NCBI RefSeq assembly: GCF_043290135.1
Contig: NC_134700.1
Location: 76,872,000-76,935,999 of the forward strand
Direction of reading: 5' to 3'
Source: Rhipicephalus microplus
Lineage: Eukaryota; Arthropoda; Arachnida; Ixodida; Ixodidae
Length of the DNA stretch: 64,000 bases
Part shown: one piece after another, positions 22,891-34,600 of the stretch
How positions within the stretch are numbered: the stretch's first letter is position 1
Layout of the letters: every line of letters starts with the position of its first letter
Notes under the pieces: generated by a model
The model's input: only the letters and a program-made list of their open reading frames with translations
Told to the model about the DNA's origin: nothing
Database searches by the model: none
Position numbers and translations under genes: made by a program

Positions 22891-23605
22891 CTTTCTTACG
22901 GCTTGCGCTTCGGGTTTACTTCCCACCTTTAACCACCTCGAGTTCATGGTATACACTAGTTCACTGTATTCATGGCTATGCGGCCCAACGCTCGCTAAAC
23001 CTTTCTAAAACCAAGGAAGTTACACCCAGCGAGTATAATGTAGCAATTCTTTCTTGTCAGATCGTGCTCAATATACATGCCTATAGCTGCTAATGGAGAT
23101 CGAAGCGTGCGCGTTACCTAAAGGCCGAATGCTCCCGTCTCTTATTCCCCCTTAGCAGCCATTAACATGTGCATTGAGCACTATCTTTTATTGTTCAACA
23201 ACGCACAGAAGAAATCTCTCACCAGAACCACCTTGGTGGTCAAAATCGTAGGGACTGCTATTTCAGGTATGTGCCACTGGTGGTTACGTACTACGAGGGA
23301 CGCACAAGCCACACCATAAGGAGCTTCGCCCCTAAAACTATCGGCAGCAACAGCTGACAATCTGTGGCTGCTCCTCCAGTCAATTTAAGATTTTTCAATG
23401 AGCAGATGCGGATGCTTCAAAAAAATTTAGGCTCTTGCTAATATCCGCACGTCGTTCGGTGCCCGGAAGGTGTTCGTCACTGTCGAATCAAGATGCGATT
23501 GTTATTGGGAAAGGAATATCACGTCAATCTTCATTGTGCGACTTGTAAACATGAAGTCAAATGGCGCGTTCTTCGGATAAATAGTCATTTTCCAACCTTT
23601 TATGC
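22891..23605. other. Unassigned region upstream of the Tx1-like LINE
   Basis: No reading frame with recognisable motifs and no RNA gene are visible. The right part probably includes the 5' untranslated region of the LINE that starts coding at about 23606. Confidence 0.3.
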
Positions 23606-24355
23606 ATGTTGTGGCGTGGCAGAGTCATTCTGCTTTCGGCCACGGTAGTGAACGAACGCAGAATGCTGGGCTCCGTCGGAGTGGATTCAGCGGCCCTTGA
23701 GGGCCGCGGTAACAGGTCAACTGACGAGTACCAAGTGATTATGCCTCATTTGCCAACAGTATGCGTTGCCTTACATACTGTGTGTTTGCATGGAGACGTT
23801 CGAGCGAGACCCTGCAGGGTTGAAGACTTCAGAGACGCGTTGGGCCCCACTGGAGTGCTAACGGACGTCATACCACTCGGAGCGTACCTGATTAATCACG
23901 TCTGGGCGGTTACACTGAACGGAGAAGACGCGACGAAGAAACTCTTGGCCTTCAAAGGACTTCAGGTGAAGGGACACCGGTGTCTCATCGTCGATCACCA
24001 GGACCGGCAGATAAAACTGCGGCTTCGTTGGCTGCTTTACGGAGTCACCGATGAGGATATCCGGATGGCGTTCGCGGCCTTCGGAAATGTTCTCGAAGTG
24101 AACGGTGAGCGCTGGAGGGTCGACGGCGTCAGCGACAAAGCGTCGACGACGAGAACCGTGCTACTCAAGTTAAAGAGTGGAGTTACGGCGGAGGTCCTTC
24201 CGCACCAAGTGTGCGTTGCAGGGGAATCGACCCTAGTTATGGCGTCGTCCAGGCCTATACAATGCTTGTGGTGCAAAGAGACTGGTCATGTATGGCGAGA
24301 CTGCAGGGTGCCACGGTGTTCAATTTGTCAGCGATTTGGGCATCGAGACGCTTAG
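23606..24355 (+). pseudogene. Tx1-like LINE ORF1 (zinc-knuckle protein)
   Basis: 249 codons. The middle (about residues 60-210) resembles the RNA-binding N-terminal half of L1/Tx1 ORF1 proteins. Residues 220-233 form a CCHC knuckle, CLWCKETGHVWRDC. A second knuckle starts with CSICQRFGH and is cut by a TAG at 24353-24355. The frame continues open after the stop to about 24560, where it joins ORF2 sequence by a deletion. The protein would coat LINE RNA. The start codon is uncertain; the first ~45 residues may be leader. It is non-functional because of the stop. Confidence 0.7.
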
Positions 24356-24558
24356 TGCGTCCGGTCATGCGCAGCAGTTACGAGTCCTGCAACGTGCGAT
24401 GAGATCAAAAAGCAGACAATGAACGTCGCTGAGGCGGAAGACGCGGCTAAGGGGGCAGGAGACGTGGCGAGTTCTCTGGTTGAACGCGGGCCGGTTTCGC
24501 CTGAATATTGTGACACAGCGTCGGAACCCGGGATTCCGGGATTGATGATATTCCGGGA

Positions 24559-27170
24559 TTGATTTTTGAAAGTCACTTTTCTTGTGACTCTGGTAGAATA
24601 GTCACTTGTGATTTTAGTACTAGCGAAATTGAGTGGCGCGTCATTTGTGTCTATGCGCCGAACGTGGAGGCAGACCGAGAAGCTTTCTTTTCGTTAATTA
24701 GGCAACATTTACGGCCACCAAAACAGCTTGTTTTATTAGGGGATTTCAATTGTGTATTGAGCGCGAAGGATAGAATTAGAACTGCCATGTGTGAGACAGA
24801 AGTGTTGAAGTGCTCTATGACTTGATGAATGAATCTGACCTGGATGATGTTGCGGAGTGCCTCCAAGCAGGTCGCGAAGTTCGTTTTATGCATTTTCAGA
24901 GAACCAGTCACGCACGTCTTGATAGGATATACATGCCAGGGGAGACGTTAGCTAAAAGCAATAGTTACACAGTCTTACCTGTCTCCTTTTCTGACCATTG
25001 TCTTGTACATTGTAACATTACACTTAAACGAAAAGAAAACAAATTTAGTTGGGATTTATGGAAGTTTAACGCTAAACTACTTCGGGATGACATTTTTGAT
25101 AATTTTGTGATTGAGGAAATTAAGAACAATAAAGTGATCGGAGCCTGTAATGTTGGCGAGAAATGGGAGCTTTTGAAGCAAAGCGTTAAAATGAAATCCA
25201 TATCGAGATCCAGTGCTTTAAACATAAAGAAAGCACGAAAAAAAATGAACTCAGAACAATGCTTAAGAATTTGATAGCATTAGAAAGCAAGGAGCCCGGT
25301 GCATGTAAGGAAGATATTTTAACGGTGAAACGACAAATTGAGCTAGTAGAGCAGGGACGTTACAGAGGAGCCCTTATTCGAGCGAGAGCAGAGGCGTGGG
25401 CTACGGGGGAGACTTCTACCAAGCGCGCGCTTGAAATCGAGAAATAACGAGCACGTCGTATCACATCGACAAAATAGAGGAAAATGGAATTCTGCTAAAT
25501 ACTAACAGCACTATCGCTGAAGCTTTCTTTCGGTATTACAAGGGTCTCTTCGCAGCCGCATTAGTAGATGTTACGAAGTTCAAGGACACTTTCTTGAGCC
25601 GGAGGCCGCAATTATCCCACGAAACGAAAGAAGCGTTACAGAAGCCTATAACCGTTTCTGAAATGGAATATGCAATAGATAATCTCGCCGCTGGGAAGTC
25701 ACCGGGGCCTGATGGTCTCGGTGGGATGTGGTATAAAGCTTTTAAAACAGAAGTTTAACGAATGTTACAAGCCGTCTTCAAGGAAGCCTACGCAATCAGC
25801 ATTACCACCTTAATTTGCCGAGACGCACACTATTCTAATACCTAAGACGGATGACAAAGCAAAATTAAAACTAGTTTTGTCATATAGGTCCATTTTGCTA
25901 ACCAACACTGACTGCAAAATACTCATGAAAGTAATGGCAGGTAGATTGCAGTCCGTAATCACCGGAATAGTTGGGGAGCACCAAACGTGTGGCATCAAGG
26001 GGCGCTCAATATTGATGAACACACACACAATGCGAAGTGTCCTTGTGAGTTGCGATGCTATTAATTCTCGTGTTGCGATCCTCCAGCTTAATTTGGAAAA
26101 GGCTTTTGACTGCGTCCCGCAAGATGTGCTATTCTTCATTCTTAAACATGTCAATTTCGGATCGGTGATTACAGAGGGCATGGTTTTGACGCATAATAAC
26201 TCTACTACACGATTAATAATTAACAAGATCCCGGGGTCTCCCATCAGGCTGGAACGTTCTGTACGCCAGGCATATTCAGCAAGTCCACTCTTGCTTGCAT
26301 AGTACATAGAGAGCTTGTGCTTGCCCAAAGTCGGGTTAATTGGGGAAAGTGTCTAAGGTTGTGGTACGGGGGCTGGACATCAACCCCAGATACCTATGCT
26401 AACGTTCACTGGTTTAATAATCCAGTAAAATATCTAGGCGTGCCTTTCCAGCACTACAAAGACACTAATGACTACTGGACTGAACAAATAAAAGAAACGC
26501 GCGAAAGGACAGCGCAGTGGAACGGCAACTGTCTCTCAATGTTTGCCAGAGCCACTGTATGCAACATATATTTAATGAGAAAATTTTGGTATGTGATGCA
26601 GGTTTTATGTTGCTCATGGGTGCATGCGCAAAAGCTGCATAGGATATTTGCTGTGTGTATATGGGGGTCTACTTGCGAAAAATGTAGTATGACGAATCTG
26701 TTCCGAAGAGTAAAACAGGAGGGACTAAGCCTGTTGCATCTGCTCGTGCGACAACTAGTTATTTGTTTTATTTTCTTTCGAGATGTTCAACACCCTTTCT
26801 TAATAACGGTATGCCAGCTACGTCTTTGTCATGTTCTGCCTAACTTTGTGGTTAGCACCGCGAGCATGCCCGGAGCTACGCGATGTTTCTTTAAGGAAGT
26901 TGCGGACAGCGTCCGGTTCTTGTCAGTTCGGTTTTCCAATGAATACCTTTTTTCGGTCGGGCGAAAGAAATTACATAAAGACTTATGCGACATGGTTTTT
27001 CCAGTTCCTAAGTATAGGTTAATCAATAGCAGGGGAGAAGGCAATGATGTTCTTAACCCATTAATTCCCAGTATGAGAAACATTTTTCCAAACTTCAAAA
27101 TATTTCTTGGCCACGTCCTTAGAGTCACTAGGAGTTCAAGTTTTCAATAAAAAACATGAAGATATAGTCT
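24559..27170 (+). pseudogene. Tx1-like LINE ORF2, N-terminal and central parts
   Basis: The endonuclease begins partway (VICVYAPN, LLGDFNCVL), shifts frame near 24815 and continues with LDRIYM and SFSDHCLV. The RT has GKSPGPDGL (about 25690), YRSILLTNTDCKILMKVMAGRL, EHQTCGIKGRSI and LNLEKAFDCV. After 26300 the sequence jumps over motif C and the FADD box, which are missing, to the thumb and C-terminal part (NPVKYLGVPF, WNGNCLSMFARATVCN). Multiple stops (24830, 25447, 25757, 26300, 27148) and frameshifts occur. Read across the transposon, the last codons continue in frame from 27179 to 29632. Confidence 0.8.
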
Positions 27171-27187
27171 GCAAATTAATAATGGGA

Positions 27188-27203
27188 TGTTGCATATGTG
27201 CAA
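27188..27203. promoter_or_regulatory. Subterminal palindrome of the piggyBac left end
   Basis: GTTGCATATGTGCAAC is a near-perfect inverted repeat. It recurs at 29199-29214 (ATATC core), 29243-29258 and 29595-29610 (AGATA core). Position near both ends suggests transposase binding sites. Confidence 0.5.
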
Positions 27204-27397
27204 CAATGGGCAGTAGTGTATAAAATGAAGGCCAAGCCAAGTGAAAGAAACTTTTTATTGCTACCAATAATTTTGGCGAATTTTCAAATTGAAGAAAGCA
27301 CAATACAAGCATAGCTGTTTGGCGCCTACTGGTGAAAACTAACAAAACAGTTACGGTCTTTGTTGAAACACATCACCTTACACTTTGCACACGAAAC

Positions 27398-29449
27398 TTA
27401 GGTGTACCCTCCTGGGCATGCCTTGCAGCGGTTCTGTTTTGCATTCCATGTGGGCCAGTGCTCATTGCTGTCTCTTCCGACATCCCGGGGGACATTTAGG
27501 CACACTTTCTTGAATGGTGTGACATTCTGAATCGAAGGGCGCCCTGGTGGTCGTTTGTTGAGCAAGATCAGACTCGTTGCAAGCTCAGAGAGGAAATCTC
27601 TCAAGGGTGTAGGCGGCAGTTTGTGCTTTTGGAGAATTCTCTTGTGCATGAACCATGCATTAACAGCTGCTATTTTGAGCGTGTGCCAAAACAAATACAT
27701 ATACCAGCGTTTAGACCTGATAGAAAAGCGATAGGAGAAGCACATTTTGTCTAGAAGATCCACGCCGCCCATTGATCTGTTGTAGGAAGAAATGATCGCT
27801 GGACAATCGACAAAAATATGCTTTTTCTCCTTGCTGTCCCACCTTTTGACTGATGTAAGCGGGTCAGCACCAATGCAGTTCGAAAGAAGAGTAACAGTGC
27901 GGTTGTCATGCCACTTCACTGCCACCATTGTCTTTTGGTCACATGAAGTGACTGAAGTATCACAGGTGTCCCGACCTCGACTTTTCGATTTCTCATCCAT
28001 CAACTTGCTGCAGCGGAGTCTGTTTTCACGAACCGTACCAATATAGGAAATTCTCAATCTTGAAAGCTCCTCTACAAGCTGAGGGCCTGTGAAGAAGTTA
28101 TCAGCGACAACTAGGTTGTCGTCTCGCTTCGGTAGGCTGGAACACAGCTGGAGCACGACACCAGCTCCCAACCCAAGCTGGTAGCCAGCCTGGCTGCCAT
28201 AAAAACCTTTGTTGCAGCGCTGGTAGACATCGAAATCATAACACAGACCTGATTCCCCAGAACGTGCCCAAAGTTTTAGACCCCATTTACTCTTTGGTTT
28301 ATTAGGAATGTACTGACGAATGTAACACCGCCCACAGAAAGGGATCAAGATTTCGTCCACTGCAGATTTTTTTTCTTGGGGCAAGACAACCATGTTGGTG
28401 TGCAAGGAACTGAGCCATGGGCGCACTTTCCAGCATTCGTCTTCTTTTACTTTGTCATTGGCCGCTTCATTATCGAAAAAATGCAGGTGGCTTGTGTTCT
28501 TTTCAAATCTGTTACGGGACATTACCTGGGCTACTGATTCATATGTAATTCCATTTTCCCAGTAAGCACGAACCCTGTGCATGTTTACAAGTCCCATTCT
28601 GAAAAACATGCCCAGAACAGATGTAAGTTCTTTCACGGTGAGGTTTAGAGTGGCTCCATGTTTTTGAAAGCAGTACTCATTGCTTTCATCGACGACAGCC
28701 TTTAGCATGGATTGAGAAACAAACATGTCAAAGTATTCCACTGCACTCAGCGGCTCTGCAGGTGGCAGCGGAAAGTTGTTCTCGAAACTACCTGCCTCGA
28801 TATCAAAATCCTTCTTCACCCATGTGTACCGCCTTTTCATGTTCTGCAGTATCCGATCTACTGGAGGCGCATCTGTCGAGGTAGCAACCTCTTCCTCAGC
28901 TTCTTCTACCTCAGTTTGGATGGCATCTCCTTCATCACTGCTGTCTCCAGACACTTTTTCGCCACTTTTTTCATCAGCGGAAAAATCGCTCTCATTAGGG
29001 TTGATAACATCCAGCAGGTTTGCATGAACAAAACGCTTCGGCCTCTCTTTTGGAATTGAATAGAATGTTGAGGTTGAAATTGCAGTATGTCCCTGAAAAA
29101 TCGGTAAAACAGCAAAATTAGCAAACAAACATCCGTTCACACACTCCACATGAATGCGTGTCACGATATGTAAGACGCGTTTGAAGCAGAAAAGCAATGT
29201 TGCATATCTGCAACAATGAAAATTGTGGCATTTAGTGCCCACTGTTGCATATGTGCAACACACCACGTGCAAAAAATATTTTCTCGAACAGAGCAAGCAA
29301 AAAACTAACTGTTGGGTTCTAGATTACTGTCAAGAGTGTTTCGAACACACATTCAGTGAAAAAAGCAGCGCAGCTTAACTTGTGGGCTTATAAAAAAATA
29401 TTTACAGTACCTTGATTGCGGAGCTCGACGACGACGTGGATGCTGCCAT
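27398..29449 (-). CDS. piggyBac transposase, predicted two exons (577 aa)
   Basis: Cut-and-paste DDE transposase acting in the nucleus. Exon 1 is 29411-29449 (13 codons, MAASTSSSSSAIK). The intron is 29093-29410, with donor AAG/GTACTG and acceptor TTTTTCAG/GG. Exon 2 is 27398-29092 (564 codons), joined in phase. The uninterrupted frame continues upstream of the acceptor to 29296, but those residues (Cys/His/Phe-rich) look like intron. Catalytic aspartates by family alignment: D259 in SAVDEILIPF, D344 in VVADNFFTG and D458 in GGVDLLDKM. Acidic N-terminal region at about residues 45-85. The C-terminal cysteine finger is cut by a TAA at 27398-27400 after RCKACPGGYT. The frame after it stays open to a TAG at 27326-27328 and holds four more Cys and a His in the expected finger pattern. 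Catalytic core intact; activity uncertain. Confidence 0.9.
29093..29410 (-). other. Predicted intron of the piggyBac transposase gene
   Basis: 318 bases on the minus strand, starting GTACTG and ending in a pyrimidine-rich TTTTACCGATTTTTCAG. It joins a 13-codon first exon to the main exon in phase 0. It contains two of the four palindromic motifs (29199, 29243). No transcript evidence is available here. Confidence 0.65.
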
Positions 29450-29631
29450 TTTGCAAACTGCAGATACGACGAATGTGGCCCCCAAGCGGCTGAAACTGGT
29501 ACTGTGTGGAACGAAGAACCCTCGAAATAGCATAGTATGGACAACTTTTACCAGTGCATCAGGATCCTTGCAATCGGCAGGGCACGGAACTGGGTGTTGC
29601 AGATATGCAACAAGGGGCAATAATGGGTTAA

Positions 29632-30195
29632 GCGTGTTAAGAAAATACAAATTCAGCCTAGTACAAAAAGCTTTTTCTTTTAATTACACTCCGGAACGCT
29701 ACCGGTTAAGACTTTTTGAGAAGATAGAGGAGTTTATATGCCATGGGGTTCGAAATGTTTGATCTGCAGAAAGCCGGAGACAATGAATCCCGTTTTTTGC
29801 ATTGTTGTGAAGGGGTTTACTTCGGGCATATTTTACAGAGAACTCTGAAAAAGGAAATTTCTTTACATTCACCGGGTATCAGGTTTTTAAGTGTAGAAAA
29901 AGAGGAGGGACTGCCTTTTGATCTTATAATGTTGCTTGGCCTCCATTGTCTATGGCGGGAAAAAATGGCCGGTTACAACTGTGACCCCGACAGGAGTCCG
30001 GCACGCGTGCTTTTCCGCGAAAGCATTGCTCAGTAAATTGATATACTTCAACAACAAGATTTTTTTCCTGAATGGATCTCCAGGGTTGAACCCCTGGTGC
30101 ACCTGAAGGAATTTAGCACTGTAACCACTAATAGTTCCGCGACTGTTTTGTCATTTCTTCTGTTGTGCATTTTACCGCTAATAAAGAAAAAAAAG
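29632..30195 (+). pseudogene. Tx1-like LINE ORF2 C-terminal end and 3' tail
   Basis: It resumes the LINE after the piggyBac insertion: VLRKYKFSLVQKAFSFNYTPE, then LHCCEGVYFGHILQRTLKKEI, PFDLIMLLGLHCLWREKMAGYN and a final FFPEWISRVEPLVHLKEF reaching about 30115. A frameshift near 29745 and a stop at 30034 interrupt it. AATAAAGAAAAAAAA at 30179-30193 is a plausible 3' end. Confidence 0.8.
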
Positions 30196-30199
30196 TGGC

Positions 30200-30268
30200 A
30201 TGGCATATTGGGTAACATACTCGGGTCGCGGTCAGAAAGTGGTGAGTTTGAATCCCGTCCGGAGGCGT
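30200..30268 (+). repeat. Degenerate tRNA-like (SINE-type) sequence
   Basis: GGCATATTGGGTAACAT resembles an A box and GAGTTTGAATCCC a B box, spaced about as in a tRNA, ending with TCCGGAGGCG. The arms do not pair well. It could be a tRNA-derived SINE remnant; chance cannot be ruled out. Confidence 0.35.
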
Positions 30269-30314
30269 TTTAGTTTTTACTTTTTTCTTTTCAATATGAA
30301 TGCGCGATGTTTTA

Positions 30315-30317
<3 letters not shown>

Positions 30318-30366
<49 letters not shown>
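30318..30366. repeat. (AT)n microsatellite, about 49 bp
   Basis: A pure AT run next to the SINE-like remnant. Confidence 0.95.
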
Positions 30367-30370
<4 letters not shown>

Positions 30371-30840
30371 GATTGAGCACCCCCGTTTTAACCCTGTGAA
30401 GCCATTTCGCGCAGAAATCAGGGACACTGCCGGTCCAGCGTCCGATTACCTGCGCTGGGAGGCGCTGGTTCTAGAGCCATACAGGGTCCATAATCGGGCA
30501 AGGTGCTGGACGCTCGTACCCAGTGGCGCTGGTTTTTGCAATAGGGATGTTAAATAGATTAAGGGTACTTACTATACAAGCATTTTAAAAACTATACACT
30601 TCGCCCCAGAGAGAATCGTTTTATGCTTTTTTTAAAGAGCCGAGATTTTTTTTAGACTCAGTGGTCGCAATTCCACTGCCCATTTTCATTTCGTTCAAGT
30701 GCTGTTAAACCATCGAACTACAAAATGAAACATACTTCCTCTACAAGTAACTTTAATTTAGACCTTCAAATAGAATTTGGGAATATTTAACCCTCTAACG
30801 TGAAGCAAATACCATTCCAATATTTAAATGATCGACTACA
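30367..30840. other. Non-coding stretch with a minisatellite-like patch
   Basis: 30450-30535 has CGCTGG/GGCGCTGG motifs like those at 21425-21660. The rest is AT-rich with no reading frame of note; it may be LINE-derived. Confidence 0.4.
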
Positions 30841-30843
30841 AGC

Positions 30844-31466
30844 TTGGCACACATGAACTTGAACAACATAATTGGGACTGATGCATCCGTATCAAATGAA
30901 AAGGCTGGGATAGGTATCTTCTCGCGTTCCCTTGAGGGGTCCTTTTCGGTCAGGCTTCCAGATTACACACCAATATTTATAGCAAAATTATTTTCTAATG
31001 TACTGGCACTGCAGAAACTTCCTTCAGGCGAATCAGAAGCAGTCATAATTACACTCTTTTTCAGTATGTGCTGCACTGACTTTAGGAGCCAACTTAACGC
31101 TTATCCATTTGTTTCGACAACTCATACCGACAAACTAGCAACAGCATATCTTAGTGGTCTCCTTATCTCGATTTTGCCTGATACGGCTTTGGCGACGGCA
31201 ATAAGGTATAGAAATATTTGTTTGCATAATGAAATCACTTTTGCTCATTGGATAAAATTTCAGATTTCACACATCTAAGATGCTGCTGGGATAGACAGTG
31301 GTGCGCAGCACGGCAATTGTAAGTTACTTAGACCAGGTTGCATTGTAGAATTCTACAACTAAATTACTATTTACACAAAGCTGGCCTAAAGGCGTCACCC
31401 TTAGGTCAGGTTTACGAAGATGTGGAACAAATTGATCATCTATTTTTGTTCCGTTGCTGATAATAT
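30844..31466 (+). pseudogene. LINE RNase H domain remnant, left part
   Basis: The frame 30844-31278 has IIGTDASVSNEKAGIGIFSR (first RNase H aspartate), SFSVRLPDYTPIFIAK and DTALATAIRYRN. This is an RNase H domain followed by the linker of I/Jockey-like LINEs. The acidic residue expected after YTPIFIA is replaced by K. A C-terminal finger-like region follows (DHLFLFRC), and LTR element A is inserted in it at 31467. The tail continues at 36555. Stops and frameshifts are present. Confidence 0.6.
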
Positions 31467-31608
31467 TGTTACGTGGAAAATAACAATTGTCAGTCCGCAG
31501 CCACAACGCAGCCCACCGACAACTTCCACTTCTTCACTCTCAATCTGAGGCACCTTACTTGGGTATGCCCCACTATGCCCTCTTTCAGTCAGGCGAAATC
31601 ACGTAACA
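31467..31608 (-). repeat. 3' LTR of element A
   Basis: 142 bp with inverted termini TGTTACG/CGTAACA. It is preceded (minus strand) by a GCCGGGGGTCG purine tract at 31609-31620. Confidence 0.95.
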
Positions 31609-31643
31609 CGACCCCCGGCGGCAAAAGCGCCGACCCGGCTAGT

Positions 31644-34600
31644 TTACGGGGCCACAGCAGAAGCAGTGTGGTAACGCTTGAGCCTTGATACGTGGACGAT
31701 GTCCCTTGACAGCAGAGCGGAAGAGGTTGATAGATTATCAGGGACAATTTCATATGTAGTGTCGGTCACTCGTCTAAGCACGCGGTATGGGCCCGTGAAA
31801 CGAGAGAGAAGTTTTTCTGAAAGGCCTGCATGTCGCGTAGGGGACAAAAGAAGAACGAGGGAACCTGTTGGAAAGGGTTCGTCGCGATGCCGCTCGTCGT
31901 AACGATGCTTCTGCGAGTCTTGGGACGCCATTAATCTGCTGCGGACAAGCTGACGAGCGTGGTCAGCTCGGGTAATAGCGTCGCGTGCATATTCAGAAGT
32001 AGACGGCGCAGTGGCTGGCAGGAAGGTATCCAACGACAATGTTGGTTCGCGTCCAAACACAAGGTAAAATGGCGAGTACCCGGCAGTGTCATGCCGAGAG
32101 GAATTGTATGCGAACGTCACGTAGGGTAGTGCAAGGTCCCAATCACGATGGTCGGCCGAGACGTACTTCGATAGCATGTCTGTACGGGTGCGGTTTACAC
32201 GTTCTGTAAGCCCGTTTGTCTGGGGGTGGTACGATGTCGTGAGCTTATGCTGGGTAGAGCAGGAACGCAGGATATTGACAACCACTTTCGAAAGAAACGT
32301 ACGGCCTCGGTCTGTCAGCAGTTGACGAGGGGCTCCATGCACTAAAATGATATCGCGTAGTAGAAAATCAGCGACATCTGTAGCGCAGCTTGTTGGCATG
32401 GCTCGCGTAACTGCATAACGGGTCGCGTAATCCGTAGCCACCGCGACCAACTTGTTTCCGGAGGCGGATGTTGGGAAGGGACCGAGAATGTCCAAACCAA
32501 CACGGAAGAATGGCTCCGATGGAATGTGGATGGGCTGAAGATATCCGGAAGGTAGTCCCGACGGCTTTTTGCGACGCTGGCAAATTTCACAAGCGTTGGC
32601 ATAGCGACGTACAGAGCTTGAAAGGCCAGGCCAGTAGAAGCGGCGGCGCACACGGTCATATGTGCGAGAGACACCAAGGTGACCGGCGGTTGGCGCGTCA
32701 TGGAGCTCGCGTAGGACTGTGGAACGCAGGTGCTTTGGTATGACCAGAAGTAGGTCGTGACCATTGGGCGATAAATTACGCCGATATAAGGTGTGGTCCT
32801 TTAAGGTAAACATGCGAACAGAAGCGTCTTGCGGTGAAGATTCGAGCTGTTGTATTAGGCGGCTGATATCCGGATCGCGACGCTGCTCGTCCCCGATATG
32901 AAGCAGCTGGGAGATGGAAAGGACGCAGCCCACAGAATCAGTGCTCGTAGGATCGCAGTCGGCCACAAGGTAGCGTGACAGACAATCCACATCTTTGTGC
33001 AGTTTTCCTGATTTGTACACTACGGTGTAAGAATACTCCTGGAGGCGGAGTGCCCAGCGGGCGAGACGACCTGTGGGATCTTTCAGGGAGGCGAGCCAGC
33101 AGAGAGCGTGGTGGTCGGTAAGAACTATAAATGGTCGGCCGTATAAGTAAGAGCGAAATTTCGCGACTGCCCACACCAGCGCTAGGCATTCGCGCTCTGT
33201 GATGGAATAATTACGCTCCGAGGTGGACAGCAGCCTGCTGGCATAAGCAATCACGCGATGCTGCCCACGTTGTCGCTGAGCCAACACAGCGCCTATTCTG
33301 TAACCGCTGGCATCGGTGCGCACTTTGGTCGGTGCCGTAGGGTCGAAGTGAGCCAGCACAGGAGAAGAAGTGAGCAAAGTGGTCAGGTCGGAAAATGCTG
33401 CTGCTTGCGAGGGACCCCAGGTAAACGTCTCATCTGGTTTGAGTAAATCTGTTAGGGGCCGAGCGATTTCCGCGAAGTTCTTGATGAACCGCCGAAAATT
33501 GGAGCAGAGCCCCACAAAGCTGCGGACATCTTTGGCGGTTTTCGGCACAGGAAAGTCCTTCACAGCTCGAACTTTTTCTGGGTCAGGCTGTACGCCGTAA
33601 GCGTCAACAATATGTCCAAGTATTGTAATGCGACGGCGACCAAACCGGCACTTGGATGAATTCAACTGAAGGCCGGCGAGACGAAATACATCAAGAATTT
33701 TCGACAGTCTCTCAAGGTGCGCTTCAAAAGTGGGAGCAAACACAATCACGTCATCCAGATAACAAAGACACGTAGACCACTTGAATCCATGGAGCAGGGA
33801 GTCCATCATTCGTTCAAAGGTGGCGGGGGCATTACATAAGCCGAAAGGCATGACTTTGAATTGGTAGAGGCCATCGGGTGTTACAAAAGCCGTCTTCTCT
33901 CGGTCCATGGGGTCCACGGCAATCTACCAATAACCAGAACGAAGATCGATGGAAGAAAAGTAGGCGGCACTATGGAGGCAATCAAGGGCGTCATCAATGC
34001 GGGGCAGAGGGTATGCGTCTTTCTTGGTGATGTTGTTAAGGTGGCGATAGTCCACACAAAATCGCCACGATCCGCCCTTCTTATTAACTAATACCACCGG
34101 GGATGCCCAGGAACTGGAGGATGGTTCAATAATGTCCTTCGCTAGCATCTTGTTCACCTCCTTCTGAATTATGCTCCGCTCAAAAGCAGACACTCTGTAG
34201 GGACGACGGTGAACAGGGTTGGCATCGCCTGTGTGTATGCGATGCTGGGCAAAGGACGTCTGCCCAAGAGGTCGGTCACTAAAATCGAAAATATCCTGGT
34301 AGGCCTCGAGAAGACGTTGTAGGGCTTCAACTTGCGGAGGCGGAAGATCAGTGGCGATCATGTCTACTATTTGACGGCTGCCCGAATGTGTTGCGAGTGA
34401 TGTGCGGTGCGGTAAAACAAGTGTGTCTAAAGCAAGCACTTCAATTTGTGAATCGAGCAACGGACACAGGTGGGCCACAGAAATGCCCTGTGGAAGCACA
34501 TGACTCATGTAGCCGAAATTGACAAGAGGTAGACAAGTTTTGTTATCCGTGATGCTGAGCACCGTATAGGGCACTGCGACATTGTGCGCAAGGAGTACGT

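Larger units (their letters stand above)
23606..27179 (+). mobile_element. Tx1-like (L1-superfamily) LINE, left part
   Basis: ORF1 with zinc knuckles and ORF2 with endonuclease, RT and a Tx1-type C-terminal region lie in order on the plus strand. The element is cut at a TTAA (27176-27179) by a piggyBac transposon and resumes at 29632. Internal deletions have removed the ORF1-ORF2 junction and the central RT palm. Confidence 0.8.
27180..29627 (-). mobile_element. piggyBac transposon inserted at TTAA
   Basis: TTAA target copies flank the element at 27176-27179 and 29628-29631. Removing it and one TTAA restores the LINE reading (C-K-L then S-V-L-R-K-Y) without a gap, which proves the borders. 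The right end reads inward as CCCATTATTGCC. The left end is less regular. Four copies of a palindromic motif lie near the ends. The transposase gene is on the minus strand. Confidence 0.93.

Noticed and set aside
27053..27071. TTAACCCATTAATT as an alternative left end of the piggyBac element, since family ends often begin CCC
   Set aside because: It lies within continuous LINE coding, while the TTAA at 27176 restores the LINE frame exactly.
29093..29296. N-terminal extension of the piggyBac transposase from 29296
   Set aside because: The residues are Cys/His/Phe-rich without homology to the family, and good splice sites remove them.
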